Part shown: positions 1 through 8,701 of the stretch, one piece after another
Layout: every line of letters starts with the position of its first letter
How positions within the stretch are numbered: the first letter of the stretch is position 1
DNA from: a virus
IMG/VR virus record: IMGVR_UViG_3300022723_000184
Location: 1 to 64,000 of that record
DNA length: 64,000 nucleotides
Direction: 5' to 3' (one strand)
Notes under the pieces: model-generated
The model's database searches: none
What the model was told of the DNA's origin: nothing
What the model saw: only the letters and a program-made list of their open reading frames with translations
Translations under genes and position numbers: made by a program

Positions 1-282
1 TTCGACATTCCCAATTGGGTCCGCGACAACCCGTATACCGTGGGCGCCACCGGGGTCGGCCTGCTGGGAGGCGGCCTGCACGGGTACCTGGGTGCCGACG
101 AGGACCGGGACGAGAACCCGTGGATGCAAGCCCTTAGCGGTGCCGGGACGCTGGGCACCATGGGCCTGCTGGGCGGGGGCCTGGTCGACAGCGGCCGCCG
201 CAACCAACAGCTGATGGCCCGGATCCATGAGCTGGAGAACGAGGGCCTGCTCGACAGCCTTCGCCGCCAGTACGGCGGCTGA
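1..282 (+). CDS. Glycine-rich (glycine-zipper) protein, 3' part
   Basis: The frame is open from the first base, so the gene starts upstream and only about 93 C-terminal residues are visible. Two Gly/Leu-rich hydrophobic stretches flank a polar linker of the form GYLGADEDRDENPW and are followed by a charged helix ending HELENEGLLDSLRRQYGG. The same layout (GGYL, acidic linker, PW, Gly-rich stretch, charged helix) recurs in the protein at 59320-60261, so the two are probably related. No enzymatic motif is visible. It is probably a membrane-inserting or virion-internal protein, but that is inference. Confidence 0.6.
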   Translation, partial: FDIPNWVRDNPYTVGATGVGLLGGGLHGYLGADEDRDENPWMQALSGAGTLGTMGLLGGGLVDSGRRNQQLMARIHELENEGLLDSLRRQYGG

Positions 283-305
283 CACAGACCTGTACCTCCC
301 CCTTG

Positions 306-337
306 CCCCGATCGGTCCCACCACCGGTCGGGGCTTT
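306..337 (+). terminator. Hairpin, probable weak intrinsic terminator
   Basis: An 11-bp stem (306-316 with 323-333, one G-U pair) closes a 6-nt loop and is followed by CTTT. It lies between the end of the first gene and the ATG at 349. The U-tract is short, so it may attenuate rather than stop transcription. Confidence 0.5.
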
Positions 338-348
338 AGAGAGCCGGC

Positions 349-1461
349 ATGAACTGGACCAACCCCAACTTCAACCCGATGGGTATGACTGGCCGGGACC
401 AGAGTCCTCTGGGCCGTATTGGGATGGGGGTGACCGCGGTCCAACAGGCCAAGCCCAACCCAGTGAAGCAATTGCAGCCCCAAGTGCGGGGGAACGATTC
501 GATCTGGGCCAAGGCGCAGGGCGCCCGTGGGCGGACGTTCCCCGTGGGACAGATGGCTGGGGCTAAACAGGCCCTTGACGCACACCTGGCCGGGAAACTG
601 GCTGAATGTTGGACCAATGAGTTTCTTGGCCCGGGCTTAAAGACAGCGGGCGAAGCTAAAAAGTACTTTTTGGATCGGGAGGCCGGATCGACCGAGTCCC
701 GTCCGGCCCCTACCCCCTATAACCGGCCAAAAGCCCAAGCCACTAGCAAGAAGCTGGCGGGCGTCGGCCGGATCGCTCTCCGCAAGCATCTGATCAGGAA
801 ACTGGCCGGCGACATGCCGGTGGCGCTGAATCTGCGTATTTTGCCGAACCGGGCGATCGATCTTGGTCCCGGCGCCTCGCTCTCCGGAAGCCTGCGGTGG
901 CAAAACCCGGCGACGTTCGTCCCGACCGTGTACGAGCAGAGCCAGGCGAGCAAGCACGGCAACGACCAGTGGAGCCCGTCGGGATGGAAAAAGGTCACAG
1001 ACCAAGCTCCTCAACACCAAGGCCCTCGGGGCTGGAACCTGAGGGCCATCAAGGGCAAGGCCGGTCCAAAGACGACGATGGCCGCAATGTACAAGCAGGC
1101 CGTGCTCGAACCGATGTGGGGTGCGGCGGGCGGCGCCTACATCGCTCCCAAGGGGCAGCGGCTCGAAGGCATGCTGCGTGGTGCGGGGATCGGGGCGCTC
1201 AGCGGACTCGGGGGTCTGGGCACCGGCCTGGCCGGTTACAATCTTGGGCAGAGCTACCTGCCGGGTGCGGTGAACATCGGGGGCTATGATGTGCCCAAGG
1301 CTGCGTTGCTCGGCCTGGCCTCGATGCTGCCCGGCAACGCCGCCGGCTACATGCTGGGCAAGCGCCTGATGTGGCCGGGCGGCTGGCAGGATCCCGAGAC
1401 CGAAGTGCGCAGGCGGGCCCGGAGGCTGGTTGGACTCAACAACAAGGAAAGCGACCGATGA
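349..1461 (+). CDS. Hypothetical protein with glycine-rich C-terminal hydrophobic region
   Basis: 370 aa. The start is the ATG at 349, with GAGAG ten bases upstream. The first two thirds is polar and basic without a recognisable fold. Residues about 250-345 form hydrophobic Gly/Ala-rich segments (for example GAGIGALSGLGGLGTGLAG), as in the other virion-like proteins of this window. The stop overlaps the next start (ATGA at 1458), implying translational coupling. An AAAAAGTACTTTTT palindrome lies inside the frame at 658-671, encoding KKYF. Function is unknown; a particle-associated role is inferred only from composition and neighbours. Confidence 0.7.
   Translation: MNWTNPNFNPMGMTGRDQSPLGRIGMGVTAVQQAKPNPVKQLQPQVRGNDSIWAKAQGARGRTFPVGQMAGAKQALDAHLAGKLAECWTNEFLGPGLKTAGEAKKYFLDREAGSTESRPAPTPYNRPKAQATSKKLAGVGRIALRKHLIRKLAGDMPVALNLRILPNRAIDLGPGASLSGSLRWQNPATFVPTVYEQSQASKHGNDQWSPSGWKKVTDQAPQHQGPRGWNLRAIKGKAGPKTTMAAMYKQAVLEPMWGAAGGAYIAPKGQRLEGMLRGAGIGALSGLGGLGTGLAGYNLGQSYLPGAVNIGGYDVPKAALLGLASMLPGNAAGYMLGKRLMWPGGWQDPETEVRRRARRLVGLNNKESDR
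658..671. repeat. AT palindrome AAAAAGTACTTTTT, copy 1
   Basis: Perfect 14-nt palindrome inside the 349-1461 gene. Near-identical copies lie at 10519, 29721 and 46825, with a degraded one near 53637. An A/T block of this kind stands out in such GC-rich DNA. Confidence 0.7.
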
Positions 1462-4400
1462 GCAGGGACCGCTCGATCTTCAACCTCGTCTCGAAGCACG
1501 CGGCCCAGGACAGCTCGGCACCGCAACGCTCGGCGACCGGCGAATCCAAAGGCCTCCGGTACAACCACAAGTCCGACGACTACGCTCAGGGCCAGGACGC
1601 ATGGGCCAGCGTCGGCAAGTACTTCAAGAGCCACCTGCAGAACGGCACGCCGCCCAACCCCTTCCAGGCCAAGCACGCCATGGACGTGTCCAGCCAGCTC
1701 CGCGACCACTTCCTCAAGACTCTTGGCGTGGATACCAAGACCGGTCAGGCCCAGTGGCCCGGCGGTAACGTGCCCAAGACGGGTGCCGAGGCAGACGCCC
1801 TGTACGCCCGGGAGAAGGGCGCCGTGAGCCTGATCCCTGAGGCCATGCGTCAGGGCATCATCCCGGACCCCAGTGCCCCTCAGCAGCCCGCTCCGGCCCC
1901 TGCCGTGCCCCAGCAGCCGGCTCAGGGCCCCGTGGACCCTACGCAGAACGAGGTGGCCGGTGACGGCATGGCCACGGCCATTCAGCTGGCGGCGGCCAAG
2001 CAGGCGACCAGCTACCAGACGCCCGAGAGCACGGTATACGAGGATGCCGACGGCGACCCTGAGAAGGGCGACGAGGAGTGCAAGACGGCCGAGTCAGAGT
2101 CCTCAGGCCAGGATGCTGCGGCGTCCGGCAGCATGAGCACCGGTACCCTGCGGAGCCCGGCCGATCAGATCCCGACGAGCACCGGCCTCCAAGAACACAA
2201 CACGGCTCCCGACGGCCAGGTGGCTCCCAAGCTCAACGTGGGCGGCGGATTGGATTACCAGCAGGCCGCGGCCCGCACCGCCATGAACATCCCACAGACG
2301 CCCAACCCGCTGGCCAACCCCGGGCTCCAGACGACGACGGTCAAAGCGGCGATCGAGGATGTGACGGCAGTCGAACCGCCTTCGATCGGTGAACTGAAGT
2401 CCAAGGCCAACGGCATGCCCACGGCGGCCAAGGGCGTCAATCCCACGAACCAAATGCAGGGCAAGAGCATCCAGCCCAACGCCCACGCCACCAAGATCCG
2501 CCAGCAGCTCGACAAGGCAATTGCCGGCAGGGGCAAGATCGGCATGGACAAGGCCGGCCGATTCGGCTGGCTCGGCAAGATCTTGGGCAAAGGCAACCTG
2601 ACAGCCCGTCCTGGTACGGCGGTGGGCGCCGTTTTCGATTACGGGGCTCCGGCCGCGGTCGGCGGCTACACGTACCACAAGAGCCGTGAGGCCGGCCTCG
2701 ACCCGGTGACCAGCGCCTTGTTCGGGATCTCCGGCGGCTCGATTGCTGCTCCACGGGACATAGCGCGTGCGGTCCGCCTGGGCCGAGCCAGCAGCCTGGC
2801 CAGGGGCGAGAGCCCGGTGACCGGGTTCCTCAAGGAAATGATGCCGGCCGTCGGCCGCAAGGCGGGCTTTGCCGGCCTGGGTCTGGTCCCGGCGGTGGCC
2901 ACCAATGTGGCGCCGGCCGTCGCCAACATCCGCAAGACGACCGAGAACCTGGCCAAGAGCACTGAGCAGGGCGAGGGTGGTGCGAACCTAGGTCAGATCA
3001 TGGACCAGGTGCATGGTGCGATGAGCAACGTGGAACGGACGACCGGGGAAACAGCGCAGGCCGCAAGCGGCTTTAAGTACCTGCCGCACCTGCTGGCTGG
3101 CGGCCTGGGTCTTGGTGCTTTGGGTCTGGGCCACAGCATGTACAAAGACTGGCGTGATGAGCGTCAGGAGGCCGAGAAGGATGAGCGGCGCAAGGAGCGT
3201 CTGGCTGCTGGTCGAGCGTCCCGACGGAAGCGTGCCCCCAAGATCGTCCTCCGCAAGCCGGGTCAGTACACGATCGATTACCCCGATGAAGAATTCAAGG
3301 CGGCTGCGGCCCATGCCAAGGCCGCTGATTGCGGCGTGTGTCCCGAGGATATGGCGCAGGGCGTGGCCGAGGGCAGCCGTGGTCCGGTCAGCCAGTCCGA
3401 TGTCGAGGCGCTGGTCCGTAGCAAAAAGGACGACCGGCTGATGCCTCCGATGTTCGAGCAGGCCGACAAGCCCTCCAAGTGCCGTGTGACTGTTACCCGT
3501 CTTGTCAAAAAAGCTTACAGCGGCGGCGGGCCTGGTGCGGGCATAGGAACCAGCGGGATGACGACGGACGTCGGCATGACCGAGACCCAGGCTGATGACG
3601 CGGTGAGGCCCGATGCGGCTGAGCACCACCCGACGACGGAGAACGACCGGTTCAGTATGACCGGCGGCGGCACTCGGATTGCCAGCGACATCTCGCCTCT
3701 GGCCGTTGGTTTCCTGGATCATTGCGAAATGGCCGGGATGAACGCCATGCAGGTCAAGGAGGCCATCGACCGGATGGAGACGACGTTCGACGACCGGACG
3801 GTCGCCGAGCTGCGTGACGGCTTCCAGAAGCGTGCGTTCGGCGGCGTTCTGAATTTCGGGAGCAAGGCTCTGGGCGCCGGGGCCAAGGCCCTGGGTCTTG
3901 GCGGCCCGAAGATGTCGGAGGCCGGCCGACGCCTGGTGAACGCGGCGATGGGCGTCAAGGGACAGCGTCGTTTCAACCTGGGCTCGACGGCGGCCGGTGC
4001 CTTCGCCCCTGAGATCGGCAACGCACTCCAAGGACGAGGCTTCGAGAGCGAGATGGATTGGTTGGACCGGCGGCGGCTGCTGCTGGGCGCCGCGGGCCTC
4101 GGTGCCGGTCGCCTGGCTACCGGCTCGCCCGCCGCACGCCGGATGATCGCCAACCCGGCGGCCGGCGGGCTTACCGGCGGGTTTGTGGGGGGCGGTGTCG
4201 ACGCCTTGGCCCGTGCCGCGGGCTATGACACCGGGGGCATGGGATCGCGACTTGGAACCATGTTCGGCGCAGCCAGCCGTCTTCCGTGGGCCCGCCGCAT
4301 CGCCGCAGCCAACCGGGGCAATGTTGTGGGCCGGGGTCTGCGAGGTGCCGGACGACTCGCCAACTCCCCGTTGGGCGCCCGGGCCAAAGGTGTCGAGCCC

Positions 4401-5186
4401 CTGAACAGGGTTCGGACAGGCCTGGAGCTTGCTCCGATGTTTCCCGGCCTCTTGGCCACGGCTCCGGCCATGGCCGCCAACCTCCCGACGCTGACCAGCG
4501 ACATCCGTCAGGGCATGCAGGACACGGCCCGGGACACGCTGATGAACGCGGCCGGAGGCCCCAGCGGGATGATCGATGCGGTGCTCGCCGATCCCCAGCA
4601 GCGTGAGCAGGTCTTCAACCACCTGCAGCAGCGGATGGACGCCGATCCCCGTCTCAAGTCCGAGGTCTTCAACCGCTTCGCCCCGGGCATGGGGAACCTG
4701 GCGGTTGGTGCCCGCGGTTTCAGCGACTTCGTGGGCGGCGCCACCAGGATGATGGACCCGTTGCTCGCCACGATCTTTGGCCCCGAGCACGTGGGCCGGA
4801 TGACCACGACCCACAAGCTCATGCTGGGCCTGGGGCTGCTAAGCACAGTGACGGGCGGCGCCGGGATGGCCATGGGCGGAGGCGGTCTGAGTAAGGCCAT
4901 GACCCTCATGGGCCTGCTACTGGCGGCCGGCGGCGTGCTGGGCGGCAGGCAGAGGAACACCCAGACTCAGGGCGGCAACCACCCGGCCAACGCCGAGATC
5001 CAGCGAGCGCTGACGACCGGAGAGGTCAGTCCTCGGGCAGAAATCGAATACCAGATGCGGCAACAGGTGCCTGGTTTGGCTCAGCGACGAGCCCAACAGG
5101 ATCCTGTTGCCCGGATGGCCCAGCAGCAGACTCAGGACGCCGAGGCGGCCCAGGAGAGGGCCCGACAGTTCAACGCCGTCCGATGA
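1458..5186 (+). CDS. Large virion-like protein, Pro/Ala/Gly-rich
   Basis: 1242 aa from the ATG at 1458, which overlaps the previous stop. The N-terminal part (about 140-320) is Pro/Gln/Glu-rich and probably disordered. Residues about 400-570 and 800-1200 hold several Gly/Ala-rich hydrophobic stretches (for example LLAGGLGLGALGLGHSMY), and a highly charged basic segment follows the first of these. No catalytic motif was recognised. Length, low complexity and repeated glycine-zipper segments resemble internal head or ejection-type proteins of large phages, but this rests on composition alone. It ends 35 nt before the first copy of the dispersed 58-nt repeat. Confidence 0.75.
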   Translation: MSRDRSIFNLVSKHAAQDSSAPQRSATGESKGLRYNHKSDDYAQGQDAWASVGKYFKSHLQNGTPPNPFQAKHAMDVSSQLRDHFLKTLGVDTKTGQAQWPGGNVPKTGAEADALYAREKGAVSLIPEAMRQGIIPDPSAPQQPAPAPAVPQQPAQGPVDPTQNEVAGDGMATAIQLAAAKQATSYQTPESTVYEDADGDPEKGDEECKTAESESSGQDAAASGSMSTGTLRSPADQIPTSTGLQEHNTAPDGQVAPKLNVGGGLDYQQAAARTAMNIPQTPNPLANPGLQTTTVKAAIEDVTAVEPPSIGELKSKANGMPTAAKGVNPTNQMQGKSIQPNAHATKIRQQLDKAIAGRGKIGMDKAGRFGWLGKILGKGNLTARPGTAVGAVFDYGAPAAVGGYTYHKSREAGLDPVTSALFGISGGSIAAPRDIARAVRLGRASSLARGESPVTGFLKEMMPAVGRKAGFAGLGLVPAVATNVAPAVANIRKTTENLAKSTEQGEGGANLGQIMDQVHGAMSNVERTTGETAQAASGFKYLPHLLAGGLGLGALGLGHSMYKDWRDERQEAEKDERRKERLAAGRASRRKRAPKIVLRKPGQYTIDYPDEEFKAAAAHAKAADCGVCPEDMAQGVAEGSRGPVSQSDVEALVRSKKDDRLMPPMFEQADKPSKCRVTVTRLVKKAYSGGGPGAGIGTSGMTTDVGMTETQADDAVRPDAAEHHPTTENDRFSMTGGGTRIASDISPLAVGFLDHCEMAGMNAMQVKEAIDRMETTFDDRTVAELRDGFQKRAFGGVLNFGSKALGAGAKALGLGGPKMSEAGRRLVNAAMGVKGQRRFNLGSTAAGAFAPEIGNALQGRGFESEMDWLDRRRLLLGAAGLGAGRLATGSPAARRMIANPAAGGLTGGFVGGGVDALARAAGYDTGGMGSRLGTMFGAASRLPWARRIAAANRGNVVGRGLRGAGRLANSPLGARAKGVEPLNRVRTGLELAPMFPGLLATAPAMAANLPTLTSDIRQGMQDTARDTLMNAAGGPSGMIDAVLADPQQREQVFNHLQQRMDADPRLKSEVFNRFAPGMGNLAVGARGFSDFVGGATRMMDPLLATIFGPEHVGRMTTTHKLMLGLGLLSTVTGGAGMAMGGGGLSKAMTLMGLLLAAGGVLGGRQRNTQTQGGNHPANAEIQRALTTGEVSPRAEIEYQMRQQVPGLAQRRAQQDPVARMAQQQTQDAEAAQERARQFNAVR

Positions 5187-5221
5187 AGATCGTCGTGATC
5201 CTGGAGCACTGGCTGTAGGAG

Positions 5222-5279
5222 GTCTCATCTTCCAGGCCGATGAGCGGGCATTGCGACCCTGGTCAGTATAACTTTCAAC
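5222..5279 (+). repeat. Dispersed gene-end element, copy 1 (hairpin plus TATAAC box)
   Basis: Runs from GTCTCATC to TTTCAAC. CTCATC (5224-5229) and GATGAG (5239-5244) form a 6-bp stem around a 9-nt loop. It is followed by GGCATTGCG and by GGTCAG-TATAAC, with TATAAC at 5267-5272. Near-identical copies are at 7620, 46773 and 53583. Each follows or overlaps a stop codon and precedes a + strand gene set. No TTGACA-like -35 lies at 17 bp, so if this is a promoter it is not a plain sigma70 one. Confidence 0.8.
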
Positions 5280-5609
5280 GCACGTAGGAGTAAGAGACGG
5301 CTTCTCGACGTGGTAGGCCCTTCTTTGGACGCCTTGGACCATGGGAAGCCGTTAGGGCCAAGGTGGATGGCCGGGAACCGGACACCGCTGGCCTGGGTCA
5401 TGCCTGGCACAAAAGCCCACGTCGACCATGACCCCGGACCGCCGCCGTGCGGGTGGATCCACGGGAGACCATTAAGGTCGCCAGGGATCTCCTTCCTCCC
5501 CCACACTGGCACGAACCATCCTATCAGGGTGTAAATGGCTGAAACGCCGTGGTGCGGCGGTCCAGCTCCTGCCATGCGCCAGGACAGAGCCGGACACTCG
5601 ACTGACAAT

Positions 5610-5639
5610 TTGTAGGCACCTTGTAGGCGAGTTTGTAGG
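5610..5639 (+). promoter_or_regulatory. Three phased direct repeats TTGTAGG
   Basis: TTGTAGG occurs at 5610, 5621 and 5633, spaced 11 and 12 bp, which is close to one helical turn. This suits a multimeric DNA-binding protein. The array sits about 90 bp upstream of the palindrome and promoter that precede the gene at 5761. The rest of 5280-5700 shows no convincing gene, only two short opposed open frames with phage-atypical composition. Confidence 0.45.
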
Positions 5640-5710
5640 TGATCTCGTCTACCAAGGGATATCTCGGCGCACCGCCCGTGCCTCGGCGTACGAAGTGGCC
5701 CACACGTAAA

Positions 5711-5754
5711 TCCAGTGTTTACGCTTGCCTACACGTAAACACTGGACTTATGAT
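5711..5754 (+). promoter_or_regulatory. Promoter overlapped by a 13-bp perfect inverted repeat (operator-like)
   Basis: TCCAGTGTTTACG (5711-5723) is repeated inverted at 5734-5746 across a 10-nt spacer. Within and beside it lie a possible -35 (TTGCCT, 5725-5730) and a -10 (TATGAT, 5749-5754) with 18-bp spacing. A symmetric site covering the core promoter is typical of repressor operators. Transcription would begin at about 5760. Confidence 0.55.
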
Positions 5755-5760
5755 TACGGC

Positions 5761-6255
5761 ATGAGCACGGGACTCTCAGACAAACCGCGGTTGGCCCCCA
5801 GCAGGCCTAAAGCCCAGGAGGGCTGGGGACCGATCGAAGTCGGTGACCGCAATCTGAGAGACAAGGCGATGAAAGACCCTAAGGACTACATTTCGACCCG
5901 TGGCGAGACCTACGCTGAACCCCAGCGTATCGGCTTCCTGTCCGTCCCTGTCATGCCGGTCCTCTGGGGCAAGCCTTGGAACCGTGCTGCTCTGGGCTTC
6001 CTCAAGGGCCTGCGTCCCTCCAAGGTCCGGGTGACGACCGGCGAGGCGACCACGGACCACGTCGACTGGCGTGTGACCGTCCTGATCAGCTCCGACGGAG
6101 TCATCCGCAAGATCTACCAGGAGATCGAGGTGGGCCTGGAGACCAACGCCCGGCACGCTGCCGACATGCTCGCCCAGCTGTACGGACGGGACGGGGACGA
6201 TGCGCAGAGCGTCAACAAGACGTTCGAGAACGTGTCGCTGCCCAACGCCGGCTAA
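5761..6255 (+). CDS. Hypothetical protein
   Basis: 164 aa from the ATG at 5761. No Shine-Dalgarno site precedes this ATG, and the -10 box ends only 6 bp upstream, so the message may be leaderless. Alternatively the ATG at 5869, preceded by GAGAG, is the true start and gives a 128-aa protein. The C-terminal half (HVDWRVTVLISSDGVIRKIYQEIEVG) looks like alternating beta-strands. No family was recognised. It is the first gene of the unit that continues with a glycosyltransferase and a sulfotransferase. Confidence 0.65.
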   Translation: MSTGLSDKPRLAPSRPKAQEGWGPIEVGDRNLRDKAMKDPKDYISTRGETYAEPQRIGFLSVPVMPVLWGKPWNRAALGFLKGLRPSKVRVTTGEATTDHVDWRVTVLISSDGVIRKIYQEIEVGLETNARHAADMLAQLYGRDGDDAQSVNKTFENVSLPNAG

Positions 6256-6264
6256 ACTACCCGA

Positions 6265-7008
6265 ATGAAGTTGTGGCGTCTTTGGATGGGTCCGGAGCCC
6301 GAGTCGATCAAGTTGTTCGACGAACTGGCTCTGAAACGCAACCCCGATGCAGTTATCCTGCGCAACGACGACTGGCGTGAGTACGTCGGCCGGCATCGCG
6401 GTTTCGAGTTCAGCCCGGCCCGGACCTACGCCCAGCGGGCCGACGTCATCCGGTACATGCTGCTGTGCGCCCACGGCGGGATCTGGCTGGACGCCGACTG
6501 CATCGTCAACCGTAGCCTGTCGCCGATACTTCATGAGCTGAAGGGCAGCGACCTGCTGCTGTTCGAGGAAGAGTACCGCCGGGATGGTGGGCTGGTCCGG
6601 ATCCCTTACGACTGCGCCAACTATTTCATGGCGGCCAACCCACACACCGGCCCGATCCGGTCGTTGCGGAATCTGGCGATCGAGGTGTGTGAGGAGCTGG
6701 GCGACGACAGGGCTCCGCACGAGACGCTGAGCAAGCCGCTGATGCGGCGGATGTACAAGCACCACGGTGACCAGGTCAGGGCGTTGCCCGCTAAATCGTT
6801 CATGCCCATCCACTGGAAGGCCGGCCACCCGAAGGGGCTCTGGTTCCGGAGCGGGACCGACGCCCAGCACGCCGAGCGGTACGACCCACAGGCCTACACC
6901 TACATGCTGAGCAGGGGCGTGATCCACCACACGCGTAACTGGTCACGGCGTCGCTGGCTCAGCGGTGACGAGCTGATCTGTTACATTGTCCGTCGAGCAA
7001 TGGAGTAG
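6265..7008 (+). CDS. Glycosyltransferase, DXD sugar-binding type (GT32-like)
   Basis: 247 aa. Contains the signature of the Gly_transf_sug family, R-AD-x-x-RY-x-x-L-x-x-x-GG-x-WLDAD (about residues 58-80), where DAD is the metal- and nucleotide-sugar-binding DXD motif. These enzymes transfer hexoses from nucleotide sugars. The length is typical of a single GT-A catalytic domain with no signal peptide or membrane helix, so it would act in the host cytoplasm. A sulfotransferase gene follows after 5 nt, suggesting that a sugar is added and then sulfated. The acceptor is unknown. Confidence 0.82.
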   Translation: MKLWRLWMGPEPESIKLFDELALKRNPDAVILRNDDWREYVGRHRGFEFSPARTYAQRADVIRYMLLCAHGGIWLDADCIVNRSLSPILHELKGSDLLLFEEEYRRDGGLVRIPYDCANYFMAANPHTGPIRSLRNLAIEVCEELGDDRAPHETLSKPLMRRMYKHHGDQVRALPAKSFMPIHWKAGHPKGLWFRSGTDAQHAERYDPQAYTYMLSRGVIHHTRNWSRRRWLSGDELICYIVRRAME

Positions 7009-7013
7009 CTCCG

Positions 7014-7619
7014 ATGGTCGTTTGTGAAGATCCTCACTGGGCGTACTACGCGCCGCCCAAGACCGGGACACGCACGGTTCTCGACCGGCTCAAGCACTGC
7101 GGCTGGCGACAGCACGAGGGCAACAAGCACGAGATCGCCGTGCCCCCCGACTACAAGAAGTACTTTCACTTCGTCACGGTGCGTAACCCGTTCAGCCGGA
7201 TGGTGAGCATCTGGTCGCACCTCCAGAACAAGATCATCAGCAAGTGGCCGACGCCCCACCGGCAGCGGCTGCACGACGAGACGCAGGGCCTGAGCTTCGA
7301 CCAGTTCCTGCACGATGAGCGGTGGTCGGCTTGGGACATTGAGAAGACGGTTCGCATGCAGTGCGAGTACCTGAGTGCGATGCCCTTCGTCAACCACGTG
7401 ATCCGGCACGAGACTTTCGAGCAGGATTTCCGCCAGCTGCCGTTCGCCGGCCGCAGCGACAAGCCGTTGCCCCGGCTCAACAAGGGCCTGTACCGCAAGG
7501 ACAAGCCTTGGTGGGAGCATTACACGATGTCCGGCGAGCAGCTGGTGCGTGAGCGGTACGCCGAGGACTTCCAGGCGACCGGCTATTCGATGTCGTTGGA
7601 CGAGGCGATCGCTGTCTGA
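7014..7619 (+). CDS. Sulfotransferase family protein
   Basis: 201 aa. The 5'-phosphosulfate-binding loop is visible as PPKTGTRTV near residue 14, and the 3'-phosphate-binding motif as VRNPFSRMVSIW near residue 58. Both are hallmarks of PAPS-dependent sulfotransferases. The C-terminal pattern (KPWWEHY... ERYAEDFQATGYS) matches the small phage and bacterial members and the paralogue at 19068-19775. It probably transfers sulfate from PAPS to a glycan or protein acceptor. The stop codon directly abuts copy 2 of the dispersed repeat. Confidence 0.85.
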   Translation: MVVCEDPHWAYYAPPKTGTRTVLDRLKHCGWRQHEGNKHEIAVPPDYKKYFHFVTVRNPFSRMVSIWSHLQNKIISKWPTPHRQRLHDETQGLSFDQFLHDERWSAWDIEKTVRMQCEYLSAMPFVNHVIRHETFEQDFRQLPFAGRSDKPLPRLNKGLYRKDKPWWEHYTMSGEQLVRERYAEDFQATGYSMSLDEAIAV

Positions 7620-7677
7620 GTCTCATCTTCCAGGCCGATGAGCGGGCATTGCGACCCTGGTCAGTATAACTTTCAAC
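7620..7677 (+). repeat. Dispersed gene-end element, copy 2
   Basis: Nearly identical to copy 1 over the whole 58 nt, beginning at the first base after a TGA stop. The CTCATC/GATGAG hairpin, GGCATTGCG block and GGTCAGTATAAC box are all conserved. It lies upstream of the membrane/coiled-coil gene at 7792. Confidence 0.8.
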
Positions 7678-7751
7678 AAACTCGCGAGTAGGGCTAACTC
7701 CTAATAGAATGGGGGGTAGCAACGCCCATAGGTAGCTCGGGCGTTTCGGGC

Positions 7752-7757
7752 TACAAT
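7752..7757 (+). promoter_or_regulatory. Possible -10 box TACAAT
   Basis: TACAAT lies 35 bp upstream of the ATG at 7792. No convincing -35 is present. Other TACAAT/TATAAT boxes in the window occupy similar positions. Confidence 0.35.
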
Positions 7758-7791
7758 ACCCACATGTCCCGAAGACAAGGAAGTCTGGTGG

Positions 7792-8274
7792 ATGATGACC
7801 GATACCAACACGACCGGCCTGCCCAGTGGGGATGTGGCCGAGACCGCATACCGAAGCCTGATCGAGTTCGGGGTCGTCGGTGCCGTGCTGGCCATCATCT
7901 TGATGGCGATGCTCGGCATTATTTGGTGGAACCTGATCCAGGCGCGTAAGAAAGACCTGGAGCACCAGAAAGCAGCCAAGGACCAGAGCGAAAAGCACCG
8001 TGCGGCGATGACCCGGGTCATCGAAGATCACCGTGTGGCCATGACCGAGATGGCCGAGCAGTGCCGCGAAGAGCGGATGATCCTGGTCGCCGACTTCAAG
8101 GCCCGGATCGATAACTACGCACAGGTGCTTCGAGAGAAGGACGCGACCCTGGAGCGTATCCAGGAGAAGCGAGTCGAGATGGCGGAGACAGCCGTGGCCG
8201 CAATCACCAAGACCTCGGCCCAGATGGATCAGCTGATCGCCGCCATGGCCATCGACCCGAACGACCCAGGATGA
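7792..8274 (+). CDS. Membrane-anchored coiled-coil protein (spanin-like topology)
   Basis: 160 aa. The start ATG at 7792 has AAGGAAG 8 nt upstream. A short N-terminus precedes one strong transmembrane helix (about 25-47, GVVGAVLAIILMAMLGIIWW). The remainder is a long charged helix rich in Glu, Lys and Arg, likely a coiled coil. One N-terminal helix plus a periplasmic or cytoplasmic coiled coil is the shape of inner-membrane spanins and of several phage membrane anchors. The lipoprotein at 8702 could be a partner. No sequence family was recognised, so function is open. Confidence 0.7.
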   Translation: MMTDTNTTGLPSGDVAETAYRSLIEFGVVGAVLAIILMAMLGIIWWNLIQARKKDLEHQKAAKDQSEKHRAAMTRVIEDHRVAMTEMAEQCREERMILVADFKARIDNYAQVLREKDATLERIQEKRVEMAETAVAAITKTSAQMDQLIAAMAIDPNDPG

Positions 8275-8287
8275 GAGGAGCGACGCC

Positions 8288-8581
8288 ATGAGTCAGGGAC
8301 CTGTCCCGGGGGATAGCGGGAAGGCTGATTTGTGCGGCAGCACCGGTGTGTTCAATGCGTTGGCCGAGTCCCACGAACAGATCGTGGAAGAACACGACGC
8401 GACCGAGGCCGAAGCCCAGCTCAAGGAGCTGGCAAGCCGCAACGGACAGCACGACGCTGAGTTTCAGCAGAAGCTCGCGAAGCTCGACGGCGCGAAGAAG
8501 AAGGGCAGCTTCCAGCGGCTGGTCCGCAACTTGCGGAGGATGTCCGAAAGGGGAGGCGACCAGCAGAAGGTCGCAGGCTGA
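8288..8581 (+). CDS. Hypothetical charged helical protein
   Basis: 97 aa with a good Shine-Dalgarno site (GAGGAG) 8 nt before the ATG. Mostly polar and predicted helical, with a basic C-terminus (KKKGSFQRLVRNLRRM). It is followed by a strong intrinsic terminator at 8603, so it closes the unit begun at 7792. No family recognised. Confidence 0.65.
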   Translation: MSQGPVPGDSGKADLCGSTGVFNALAESHEQIVEEHDATEAEAQLKELASRNGQHDAEFQQKLAKLDGAKKKGSFQRLVRNLRRMSERGGDQQKVAG

Positions 8582-8602
8582 GGACTTCTTCTTCTCCATG
8601 GT

Positions 8603-8641
8603 GATGGCCCCGGCACGTACGTCGCTGGGGCCATCTTGTTT
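8603..8641 (+). terminator. Intrinsic terminator
   Basis: A perfect 9-bp stem, GATGGCCCC (8603-8611) with GGGGCCATC (8627-8635), is followed by TTGTTT. It lies 22 nt after the stop of the 8288 gene. Confidence 0.75.
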
Positions 8642-8701
8642 CCAGGGGCCGTGGTCGGGTAGGATTCTGGCGTAACCCCAACACCCTCTGGAGGATTCCC
8701 G

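Noticed and set aside
2988-4814. 608-codon - strand frame opposite the 1458-5186 gene
   Set aside because: High-GC antisense frame with no ribosome site or motif. The + strand gene covers it.
5225-5608. 127-codon - strand frame in the regulatory gap
   Set aside because: Part of it is simply the dispersed 58-nt repeat read backwards. No ribosome site or recognisable domain.
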